From positions 392,501-456,500 of the forward strand of contig JAKOGI010000085.1 in assembly GCA_029747015.1 (NCBI GenBank): DNA of 64,000 nucleotides, read 5' to 3'. Below are positions 46,675-57,223 of this stretch, piece after piece (within the stretch, counting starts at the first letter, position 1; the number at the start of each line of letters is the position of its first letter). A program made the position numbers and the translations under genes. The notes below the pieces were generated by a model that saw only the letters and a program-made list of their open reading frames with translations, was not told the DNA's origin and ran no database searches. The stretch is from Carnegiea gigantea (lineage: Eukaryota; Streptophyta; Magnoliopsida; Caryophyllales; Cactaceae).

Positions 46675-49600
46675 TTTTCCCTAAGGTTGCTCATTTCTTA
46701 GGAGTTCTCCCCTTGCCACCAAGTGTTTGATGAAATGCCCGAAAGAGCATCTCATCTTACATGTGAGGCTAATACCTTCCTTGAAAGACGAGTCATTAGT
46801 TAATATGCTTTGGAATATAATGGTTGATCTTTGGCATGAAAAATCCCTTACATTTTTTTTTGGGTGATTCCATGAGTATGTAGAAGCACTGGGAGGATAT
46901 AACGATACACCAAGCACACACGATCAACTACATTGGGCATAGGTTAGCTCACATTAAGGGTGGCATTTTTAGAGGCATGGAGTTTCATTTTTGACATAAA
47001 TTTGTGCTTGAACTCTGCTTGGTTGAATCTTTGAAAACATATAACATAAAAAATTAGCAAAAACAAAAGCACAACATTAGAGTTTAATAACACAAAGACG
47101 CTACAGGGAGGGCTTGAACCTCCGACCTCGTAGTTAATAGCCACACGATCTAATAAACTGAGCTACTCCAGCGGACTTAACCTAGAATTCCGAATCGCCC
47201 CTGATGATGCCAAGGCCACTTATACTCCGTCCACCTGAAAGATCCAAACGATATAATGTGTTATTGTACCATCCCTTTTCGTACATCCCCTCAAACAAAA
47301 ATGACAAGAGTCGAAAAAGCAAGCAAGTCATCTAAAATGGCATCTGAATTAGGGAATTTGATTTTAAAATAACGTTATTGAACTTGAATCTTTTGGCATG
47401 TTACAAACAATCAGTTGTTGATTTAGAAACTATTATGTTAACTTTGCAAATGAACTTTGGAATCCCTTTAAACCTATTGGGTAATTTACAATTGTGAAAT
47501 TTATCTATCTATAACTAAAAAATGATAATGAACTAACTGAAAAAAGGCTTGAAAAGATACCTGTAAAAAATCCAAAACTTAAAGCAAGACTAAAGTAAAA
47601 AGTAAGCAAAAAATTTAAAAAAAATACAAGAATTAGAGTGAAAAATAATCATTCAAAATGGAGGGAAGTTGACATTATGTAAACTCTTTAGATATTTGCA
47701 ACTCCCACATAACTAACTTAACAATAGACTTACATTCATGTACATTCTGGCTGAACTGTACAAAAAATTATGGTATGTGACAACATTTTCCACACGAAGA
47801 AAGAATTCAATGGAACATTTGCAATGAATTTCAGAGGATGTGCTTATGGGTTTCAAGGGATTTGGAAGCCTTCTTGAAATTATCAACATAGGGTTTCTAT
47901 GCTAATGATCTCACCCGTAAGTTTTGGAGTTGCTTCAAATGCAGAGCAAACATATTTTTCCTTGGGTTTCTTTCTGGCCTCCCAAATGAAATATCTTCAA
48001 AAAGCGTTTCATGTATCTTATATCCTTGTCTTCCATGACCCCCTAAAAAGCTAGTGCCTAGATTAATTTCAAGACTACACATGCACATGTGCTCTACTTG
48101 TCTATGGCTTGAGTCGGGCCATGGGAATAGGAAGGGCATGGGCTTGGGCTCTTATTAACTAATCTTTTATGTCAAATTCGGCTAGGTATTTTCGGCGAGC
48201 AATCGTTACAACATCTAGTTTCCATCTCAATAATTATATTCTTTACAATATTGTTACGGATATTTCTTCACCTAACCTCTTTTGTCTTTATTTGTTTGAC
48301 ATCCTCTTCTATATATAACTTAAAGCTTTCAGCTACAGTATGACATACACCAAAGACACTAAACATTCCTCCTAGACTATTTTAGGCGACTGTACAAAGA
48401 TCCCCATAATTGTTCAATTTAGTACGCAGTTTGAGCCGCTAACTTGCCATTTATTCTTGGAGCTCAATTGCTAACGAGCCCTCATTGTACGATTTGAGTA
48501 AGCAAATTCGGTTCTAGAATAGTGGACCATCGCATCGCAAGATCCCCTTTTTGCCCTTTGTATGCTAAGTTTGTTCTTAAACCATTAGTTGCAATCCTTA
48601 CCTTTTTTCTAACAATAAGTGACACTAATTTTTTAAAAAAGATTTACCATAGTAACATGTAAGAATTAAAATGTCTAAGTAAATTACTTGGTACTTCTTT
48701 TACTACAAAATAACGTATATTTAACGTCATCCCCCTCGCCCCCAAAACCCAAACCAAGCCAAAAAACACCAAATCACATAAGTTTTTAAAGTTCTCTTGC
48801 AATGTGATAGACCAACATATGTAGAGATACTTAGAAAGAGACCGAAATTCTGAGACAAATGAAGCACAAAATTGATAATCCAGAAGGCATGTCCTTCGCT
48901 TCAGAAACACATCAGGCATTGAATCATGTGGTCTACTCAGTAAGTAGGATGTGGCCTTCTTGATTATGAATATCTTCAGTTCTCTTTCTTGTTTTTAAAT
49001 ATAAATGAAGGGTAAAAGCAGGGAACATGTTGCTATGTACATATGTAGAGTTTCCCACTGGAAAAAGACCATGTACGTTGTAGGACCAACAATTATATAG
49101 CTTTCAAGTTGTACTTCTAGGAAGCTCACAAGACACGTTGAGCACATTACATTACGTGCTTCATCTTTTATGTTCTCGGGAATTTGATACTTTCGGTGCG
49201 TACTTGGTAGTTATAAATTTGAGATTTGTTGTTCCGCAGAATTATCTTGTTTAAAATCAAGAAAAATCACTATCTATTATCGAATTTGAAGGCAAGAATC
49301 TAGATTAATTTATGTAGCAAAAGAGTGGAAGGATTTAGAAAGATCTATGTGCTTTTTCATTAAAAAAAAACTTAACAACTGTTCTCTATTCCCAGATGCC
49401 TTGGACACTGAAAAGTGCACCGATGTCGTGGCACAATTTTTTTTCCATCCAAAACTATAAATGTCTTATTTTTAGTAAAATTATAATTAAAAACTATTGA
49501 ACCGAATTGATTTTCCAGGACGCAAATTGAGCGCCCTTGTTCACAGGTAACCCATGTCCCTTTCGTCGGTTAAACCACTATATATGGGAAAATTTTCTAT

Positions 49601-49904
49601 TTTCGGGGGTTAGCCATCATTTGGATTTATGAACCTCTCCTAACTTTATAGGATTAGAGTAAATTAAGAAGATTGAGTTTAGTGAATCCTTATGAATAGC
49701 TTGATGATTGATAATCTCCTTCTTATTATAATCTAAAGTTTGTTTTCTTTCTCTCTCGTTTACATAATCAATTTAATTGTTACCATTGATCATGCTGATT
49801 TGGGATTGTTTGGATTTGTTCATGATGATTACCGGCCAATTTTTTTTTAAGCGGGTTTGGGATTAAGAGCTATTGTGCCTTTAAAAAGTTGGGAAGTGCT
49901 TCCT
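46675..49904. repeat. Array unit 7
   Basis: A full unit of ~3.23 kb with tRNA relic 7 and a minus-strand block open over 80 codons (47897-48139); the TATA-like box reads CTATATATGGG near 49579. Confidence 0.88.
47099..47172 (-). tRNA. tRNA-Asn-like relic 7, best-folding copy (anticodon AUU)
   Basis: The 74-nt minus-strand block has acceptor GCTGGAG/CTGTAGC (one mismatch), anticodon stem TGTGG/CTACG fully paired with wobbles, a perfect T stem GGAGG/CCTCC with loop TTCAAGC, and a D stem with one mismatch. The anticodon loop is CTATTAA, so G34 became A. Of the eight it is the most likely to be called by a tRNA scan. Confidence 0.8.
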
Positions 49905-50978
49905 TTTGCCTTAGTTTTCTCATTGCCTATGAGTTCTCTCCTTGCTACCAAGTGTTCGATGGAATGTCCGAAAGAGCTTTTCATCTTACATTTGGGGCTA
50001 ATAGCTTCATTGAAAGACGAGTCATTAGTTAATATAGTTTGGGATATAATGGTCTGATCTTCGACACAAAATTCCTTTTTTTTTTTTTTTGAGGGTGTGA
50101 TTCCATGAGTATGGAGAAGAACTGGGAGGATATAGAAAAACACCAAGCACACACAATGAACTACATTGGGCGTAGGCTAGCTCACATTGAGGGCGGCATT
50201 TTTAGAGGCATGAAGTTTCATTTTCGACGTAAATTTGTGCTTGAACTCTACTTGGTTGAATCTTCGGAAACATAGAACATAAAGGACTAGCAGAACCAAA
50301 AACACAGCATCAGAGTTCAATAAGACAAATATGATTGGGGGGTGTTCTGGTTAACACCCACACAATCTAACCAATTGAGCTACTCCAGCATACTTATCCT
50401 AGAATTTCAAATTGCCTTTGATGATGCCGAGACCACTTGTACTCCATCCACCTGAAAGATCCAAACAATATTATGTCTTATTCTACGGTCCCTTTTCTTA
50501 CATTCCCTCCAACAAAAATGACAATAATCGAACAAGCAGATAAGTCATCTAAAATGGCATCTAAGTTAGAGAATTTAAATTTTAACATAACATATTTGAA
50601 CTTGAGTCCTTTGGCATGTTACGAACAATGAGTTGTTGATTTGCAAACTATTATGTTTACTTTGCATATGAAGTTCGAAATCCCTTAAAAATTATTGGAT
50701 AATTTACAGTTGTGAAATTTATCTATCTATAACTGAAAAATGATAGTGAACTAACTGAAAAAATGCTTGAAAAGATACTTGTAAAAAATCAAAAAATGAT
50801 AGCAAGAGCAAAGTAAAGAGTACGCAAAATTTTTTTTTTAAAAAAAACAAGAATTAAAATGACAAATAATCATCGAAGTGGAAGGAAGTTAACATTATGT
50901 AAACTCTTTAGATATTTGAAACTCCCACGTGACTATGTTAACACTAGACTTACATTCATGTACATTCTGACTAGGTTA
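49905..50978. repeat. Array unit 8, truncated by LINE 2
   Basis: The unit matches the others from TTAGTTTTCTCATTGCC to the TTACATTCATGTACATTCTGAC phrase, then changes abruptly near 50978 to LINE 5' sequence. Confidence 0.85.
50331..50389 (-). pseudogene. tRNA-Asn-like relic 8, T arm deleted
   Basis: The minus strand keeps GCTGGAGTAGCTCAATTGG, the D arm and the anticodon loop GTGTTAA (GUU), but the variable loop and T arm are replaced by a short G/T-rich stretch. This copy cannot be functional. Confidence 0.75.
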
Positions 50979-52010
50979 CAAAAGGATTTGTGCTTAGCCG
51001 ATTCTAGAAAGAGAAGGAGAAACCTCCAGAGAGAGAAAAATCCCATCTAGAGAGATCTGTTTGTTAACATGAAGAAGCCTCCTGAGCCCCATTTGCCTTC
51101 CTTCAATGAGTAACCCCTTATCTTCATCCCCTTCATCAATAGTGAAGTCCTATCGGCTTTTTCCTAGATCGCCTCCCTCCTCATTAACGTCGAATCCTTA
51201 TGATTTCAATCCCAATTAACTCTCAACCTCCTTGATTTGGCCCCTAAATCAGCATCCTTGAACTGCATTTATGATGAGATCTCCTACTTCCATCATTCTA
51301 TCCATACCCCCTCATCTACCCCTCTATCTATGGAGGACAAGACACTCGGATCTTCACCTCTGCTATTTATATTCAAACAGATTGGCAACTTATTGCCCAA
51401 ATTACCCTTGTTCTAGCACTCGATCACCTCCAATAAAGTACCTTCACCATCAAGCCAGAAGAGCTCTGAGGGAACACTAAAGTCGTCTTTTTGGCCCCTA
51501 GTGGGCACTGATTGCCCCGATCTAGCCGAATCTCTCTGCTCTGAGAAGAATGATGATGTTACTCGAGTAACTAGCCACCAAGCTACTTCTATAGCAGCAC
51601 TTGAGTTTGTTCCACTAGATCACGATGGTGCGACAGTAAAACGGTGGGTTGTCAGGAAGTGGTTTTCGAATTTATGGTTTCTAGACTAATTTAATGGTTA
51701 TTAACAAGAGTGATGCGCATTTACCAGGTGATACCCCCTTTTATCAGCTCTAATCTGCCTATTCACATGTATGATTATCGTGGCCATGAAGTATGCCATG
51801 TTCTTCTTTTTATTCTTTTAACTAGTCTTCGATGTGCATTTATGAAGTCCAAAGCTATGAATGTGTTACGTTTCTATGTGTCTAGTATAAATACAAACAG
51901 TGTGATGACCTTCAAGCAACAAGCCTTCCATTACCTATTTAGATCTAGCTCAGTCTTCCCTATGAACAACCTATCTCCAACTTCGCCTCTCTCTCTTTCG
52001 AACAGCACTG
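50979..52010 (+). other. LINE 2 5' leader and ORF1 N-terminal region
   Basis: A purine-rich start (GAAAGAGAAGGAGAAACC, AGAGAGAG) then C/T-rich sequence with short ORFs at 51271-51480 and 51501-51689. These are not clearly coding; they may be remains of the ORF1 N-terminus or of the promoter-bearing 5' UTR. The exact junction with the array is my estimate. Confidence 0.5.
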
Positions 52011-53392
52011 ATGGTAGTTCTAGCAGCCATGACAATGTCCCCATTAGTGCTAATTCTTCCCAACTTAGAGAGTTACGTATGTTGGATGGAATTCGGTCTG
52101 ACAATGATAGCCAATTCGATTCAATTCGACCCACTCACTATGCAAATGCCCTCAAATTTGGTTTGGGGGGTGATGATAATCCTCAAATCCCCCTACCTGA
52201 GCCAGAACTTTGTCCTCAGTTTCCCAGAGGTCACCCTACAGGGATCCCTCCCATAGGACCATCTCATCCCCTTAAATAAAAGGTACATTCTGACCAACTA
52301 GTGCCTCCAAGACCTCACCCCAGTCAACTGGACGAATTGCTTGCTTGTTGTCTGATTGGGAAGACATGGGCGATCCTCTCCCTATTCCCGCTATTATTCA
52401 AAAAACTAGGAAGGATTGGTACTTTGTCAAAGGGCATGTGGATTATATTGATGCTGGTAATGATTGGATTATGATCAGATTTACGAATGCCGAGGATAGA
52501 ATGCCTGTGTTTGGTAAGAGACCATAGCATGTGAATGGTCTTAACTTTGTAGTCCAAAGGTGGACACCCTTCTTTGATTCTTACTCTGCCACCATCAATA
52601 GAATTGACCAATAGGTTAGAGTGTCGAGGTTACCTTAGGAGTTTTAGGACCATGATTCCCTAACTGAGCTCCTGAAACCCATAGGGCCCATTGTTAGAGT
52701 AGATCAAAATACTCTATTGCGCCTTAAGGGTAAATTTGACGAGTCTGCCTTAATATTGATGTAACCTATCTGCTACCTGGTAGTCTCACCATTACTAGAG
52801 ACGGGTTGTCAATGAGAGTGCCTCTCATATACGAAGGTCTCCATAAAGTCTGCCCTTTGTGCAGAGGGGAACCACACCAACTTGATAGTTGTCGCAAACT
52901 CCCTTCCTAGAAAAAAATTCAAGATGTGGTGCAAAAATTCGAAGATGGTACTGCTAATGGTCCCTCTAAGGAACCTTCTTCCTCTACTACTACACAAATT
53001 CCTCCTTCTAAAAACTAGGTCACGGTTTCCCCAAAAAAAAGAGTCCGACCTGCACTTGGCCCTCGCCATAGGAAATTATCTAATCTCAAACCCTAGGACC
53101 CTCCCATTTTAACTAAGGACCTGGTCAATTCCCCCTCCCATGAGATCCCAGCTCATCTGAACCCTAATTGGATTGTGTTGGCCAATCTCACTGTTATGAA
53201 GAGCCAGGATGAAGGCTCCTCTAATTCTGACAAGTTAATGGCTATGAACGACGTTGGAGATGAAGGTATGGATAAGGAGGAAAATGTGGATATGTTCCTT
53301 GACCTTGGGAATATCGAGGACATGGAAATGTCAAGTGATTCCTCCAAAAGAAAGAAAATTAAAGAGGTTGCGGAGTGTAACTCCCAAACCTA
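52011..53392 (+). pseudogene. LINE 2 ORF1 (DUF4283, CCHC zinc knuckle)
   Basis: A Ser/Pro-rich N-terminal segment (in the ORF 51710-52279) is followed by the DUF4283-like block DWYFVKGHVDYIDAGNDWIM, RFTNAEDRMPVF, HVNGLNFVVQRWTPFFDSY, then VRVDQNTLLRLKGKF, RVPLIYEGLHKVCPLCRGE and DSCRKLP. The knuckle CPLCRGEPHQLDSC (52851-52892) keeps CX2CX4HX4C. The tail (DEGMDKEENVDMFLDLGN, SSKRKKIKE) is acidic then basic and ends at a stop at 53391. Several stops sit where Trp is usual, and frame changes lie near 52340 and 52740. The role is binding LINE RNA. Confidence 0.82.
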
Positions 53393-54654
53393 GGCTCCCT
53401 GACCAAATGCTACCTTGATGCCTTTTTTTCCTGTGGCTGGAATCTTTTTTTTTTTTTTTTTTTTGCTGAGGACATATGCCACATTAGGGAGTTGGTATTA
53501 CTTGCAATTTATCTTGCATTGTCTTTATTTATGTACCTTTTTCTTTGTTGCTTTTTTGAATCTTGTACTTTAAGGTACTCTGTCTAAACTTAGGATAGTA
53601 TTTAGCTTTTGGGATGCACGTGATATATGTATGTGGAAAGGAATCTATGCTGGCTGTAACTGTGATTGTTGGTTCGCTTACATGAAATGGACATGCTGTC
53701 ATTTTTATGGGTTGGAAATGAGTTTCTTCCCCTATCCCGCTGAGATTATCTTGTGGTGTAATCTAATGGGTGGTTGCTAGATTTACGTAATCAGAGCAGC
53801 CTCGGAGTTGCTCCTAGCATTGGTGAGCAACCTGAGTGCTAGTGCTTATGGCTTAGTCCCCTACACATTAATGAAGTCAATGATGACAGACAATATGGCT
53901 AAGACTACCTCGCTGACTAAATATATGTTGTTTAGGCCTCCCATAAGGAGTCATGCATTAAAATTCTGTTTGCTTATCTATAGCACGATGGTTAAACTAA
54001 CTATTTTGAATTATTTGATGAATGCACTTGTTAATTACTGCCAGGGATTTGGTAAATGCCAAAAGGAGAGGAGAATTGGGCTTTTTGCATTTACCCCACC
54101 CTCGAGTGAAGACCCAAAAACCTTTTATGTGAGTGAAGGGTTTTACCCTTCCAAGGCTATTAAATCAATTGCCGATGGGCCTAGAAAAATTGTACATAAT
54201 GTGTGTTATTTTAGCATGCTTGATATTTGTACACTAAATTTTCGACATCATGAGGTGGTTGTAATAATTCCAATCACTACTAATATGCAAGACTGTAGCA
54301 AGCAACAGGGTTTCAATAGAACGGAATGAATCATGCCTACAAGAATAAGAAAGGATGCCATTAATTTTTGAACATGTCATAAAGTATTGCTTAACTTCAA
54401 ATTCGATTTTAAAAAGTATCCTTTGACAAGGGTGATGCGGCATTTTAACCAGGGCAAGCCGAATGTTTCTTTGCACAATTATTATCTCTCGTAATCCCTT
54501 GGAACTATTAGAACATTGGTGAAAGGTCACCTTGGCTTATGGTTTAAGTACAAGTTGACTGTATCAAGACTAGCAAAGGAAGCTTACATAGTCACCAAAC
54601 ATTCATGTTTGCATAACCACCAGGGAAAGTGGCAAGAACCTTCTATTTTATATA
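53393..54654. other. Unexplained 1.26 kb between LINE 2 ORF1 and ORF2
   Basis: It starts near a T run of about 20 (53445-53464). It contains a 173-codon plus-strand ORF (53808-54329: TLMKSMMTDNMAKTTSLTKY, FAFTPPSSEDPKTFYVSEGF and more) that I do not recognise. L1 spacers between ORFs are usually short, so this may be an inserted sequence, possibly a minus-oriented retroposon whose poly(A) tail is the T run. Confidence 0.45.
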
Positions 54655-57223
54655 ATGTCTTTTGATAATTATTAGCTGGAACACACAAGTTGCCAAAAAA
54701 GTACAGGTAACTCCGGAAGTACAATTTTTGACCAGAACGTGTAAAGCGGATACGATTTTTCTACTAGAAACCATGGTCAATGACAAAAATATATAAAAAA
54801 TCCTACCACAAATGGGGTTTGATCATTTTGAGTATGTAGCATCGACGAATCATTTGGGAGGTATTGTAGTTCTATGGAATAATGGCAAAATCCATGCATC
54901 GCCTTTACCTAAAGAACCCAAAGCAATTCATATGTTAGTACATGATCCTGATAAGGCTAGTAACTTAATTATTTCTAGAATTTACTTATGCACTAGCACA
55001 TGCAAGAGAAAAAGATAAGTTCTGGGAACATCTCCTACAACTTAATACAGTCTTTGATTTACCCTGGTGCCTAATGGGTGACTTTAATGAACTTGCAGAC
55101 CCTAACGAAAAAAAGGGGACAGACCCTCCTTAATAGCAAATTCCAAAGACTCAATTTGTTCCTCACAGGTATTGATGCAGATTCCATCCCTGTTAAAGGC
55201 AACATATTTACGTGGAAAAAAAGAGTCCACACACATTTGTTATATGAATGATTAGATCGATCTATAGCAAGGAAGGACTGGTCAGCTATGTATCCCGACA
55301 CTATAGAAGAACATGGCAGCTTCACATGTTTCGACCATAGATCCATCATTATTTCATCTAACTTAACCATGACCAAGCATAAAGCATTTCCCTTTTGATT
55401 CTAGAACTTCTAGTGTAAATATCAACTAGTGGACTCTACGGTATCAAAAACTTGGCGTTCCAAAGTTCAAGGAACCCATATGCTTCAACTCACCCAAAAA
55501 CTCAAGAGAATCAAGCAAGCAGTTAAGGGATGGTCCAAAACTGATTTTGGCAACTACCAAGACCAAATTACTAGAAACATCCAATTGAGTATGTTGAAGA
55601 CAAGCTTATAGCAAACCCAGATAGCTTTCGACTAAATTCATGGCTAACATAAGTCTCTAAGCAGTGAGAGAAAATGATGCTTTTTAACCAAAAATATTGG
55701 GGCTGACTACGCCGAAAGGAATAGTTAGTAAATGGAGACAGAAATACTACCTTCTTCCAGCGAAGAGCAAATACTAGAAGAAAAAAGAAACTCGTTATTA
55801 AGCTTCGCAGTGATTGCGGCATATGGATAGATGAGCAGCAAGCGATAGCAGATAAGTGTAAGACTACTTTTATCAAAAGATACAAATCAGACCATGCCAA
55901 TCCACATTCCCTGTCTAACATTAGCCTTCCGAAACTAGTTTCTGAGCAGGAAAATAGGGAACTTTTAAGACCGCCTAACTTGGACGAAGTACAACAAGCA
56001 TTGTTGAGCATAGACTTCGGTTAAACCCTAGGACCTGACGGTTTTGGAGCAGATTTTTTTAAGAACTATTAGAGCACTGTTAAAAATGATTTGTTCAATT
56101 GTATTCTAGAATTTTTCACTAATGGCAAGCTTCTAAAATAAATTAACCACACTTTCATAGCACTCATTCCTAAGATAGAAAACCCGGTCCAGACGAACCA
56201 ATTTAGACCCATCAGCTTGTGTTCAACGATTTATAAGATCATTGCCAAGATACTAGTCAATCGCTTAAGGCCATTACTTGATAAAATAGTCTCCCCTATG
56301 GAAAGCGCTTTCATTCCAGATAGATCTATTCATGATAATATTTTATTAACTCATGAGATAATGCATAAATTTAAGAATCTCAATAGTAAAACGCCTTGGG
56401 TAGCCATTAAATTAGATATAAAAAAAGCATACGATAGGATGGAATGGAATTTTATTCTGAAATGTTTCGAGGAAATCGGGTTCCACCCAAGGTGGAACAC
56501 TTGGATAAAGGAATGCATATCTTTTGTATCCTATTCAGTGATTGTAAATGACAAACCTAATGGGTTATTCACCCCGACAAGAGGAGTCAGGCAAGATGAC
56601 CCACTCTCTCCATACATCTTCACCATGTGTATGGAGGCATTGAGTCTTTGGTTAGCCAAAGAAGCAGCTAGTAGGAAATTAGGCATAGGAATCAAATTAT
56701 GCCCGAGGACCATCACTATACCAGGCTTACTCTTCTTAGATGATTGCCTGCTATTTTGTAAAACCACCAATAATAGCTGCGTGGCATTGAAAACATTGTT
56801 AGACAAATTCTGCGCCATCTCGGGGCAACTTGTTAACTACCTTAAGTCAGTTCTAACGTTCTCGCAAAATGCCTCGAGCTAGCAGAAGCAACTAGTTACA
56901 AGCATCTTTAATATACCATATAGAGACTCACTAGAAAAATATCTAGGATGCCCTATCTTCCAAGGAAGACCATCGAAAACTACCTTTAAGGAAATAATCC
57001 AAAAAGCAACCAGTAAACTGCAAGGATAGAAAGCTAACTGCTTATCCAAAGCAAGTAGAACTATACTAATTCAATCTCAACTAGAATCAATACCAGCACA
57101 CACAATGTAATGCTTTCAACTCCTAGCCACTACTAGCCAAGATTTAGATAAAATCAATATGGAGTTCTTCTAGTGTAACACCCACGCAGAAAAGGGGTTA
57201 CCCCTAGTAGCATGGGGTACACT
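54655..57223 (+). pseudogene. LINE 2 ORF2 (endonuclease and reverse transcriptase)
   Basis: The endonuclease domain shows IIISWNTQVAKKVQ, TIFLLETMV (catalytic Glu kept), LGGIVVLWNN, FDLPWCLMGDFNELADPNEKKG, NIFTWKKR, LDRSIARKDW and CFDHRSII. Reverse transcriptase follows: NQFRPISLCSTIYKIIAKIL, AFIPDRSIHDNILL, WVAIKLDIKKAYDRMEWNFI, TRGVRQDDPLSPYIF and LLFLDDCLLFCK, where the usual FADD box reads FLDD with both Asp kept. The 221-codon stretch 56217-56882 is uninterrupted. KYLGCPIFQGR and EKGLPLVAWG lead to the cut at 57223. Earlier and later parts have stops and shifts. Function: target-primed reverse transcription. Confidence 0.87.

Larger units (their letters stand above)
27372..50978. repeat. 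Tandem array of ~3.2 kb units, each with a tRNA-Asn relic
   Basis: One sequence recurs about seven and a half times. Anchors such as the tRNA-like block (28054, 31105, 34280, 37450, 40715, 43874, 47099, 50331) or GCCTTAGTTTGCTCATTT (33863, 37035, 43453 and others) are spaced 3.16-3.27 kb apart, except the first interval, which is changed by a deletion and a solo LTR. Unit content in order (plus strand): short conserved ORF, tRNA-Asn relic on minus, AT-rich part, GC-richer block around GGGCATGGGCTTGGGCTC, a TATA-like CTATATAAGGG, and a stretch resembling a leader. Units are diverged by substitutions and small indels throughout. There is no transposon coding sequence. The left edge is irregular; the right edge is cut by LINE 2. 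Confidence 0.93.
50979..57223 (+). mobile_element. L1-type LINE (LINE 2), 3' end beyond the Athila insertion
   Basis: The element has a 5' leader, ORF1 (DUF4283 and CCHC zinc knuckle), a spacer and ORF2 (endonuclease, reverse transcriptase), all on the plus strand. It is broken by stops and frame changes. It begins in array unit 8, and its 3' part is cut at 57223 by the Athila-type LTR; the remainder should lie beyond the window on the far side of that element. Confidence 0.88.

Noticed and set aside
27372..50978. Array as a rDNA or 5S spacer array
   Set aside because: No rRNA segment is present in any unit.
27372..50978. Array as tandem LTR retrotransposons sharing LTRs
   Set aside because: No primer site, polypurine tract or pol/gag match occurs in the units, and the tRNA block is a whole tRNA rather than an 18-base primer site.
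56531..56818. Minus-strand 95-codon ORF
   Set aside because: It is the shadow of the LINE 2 reverse transcriptase.
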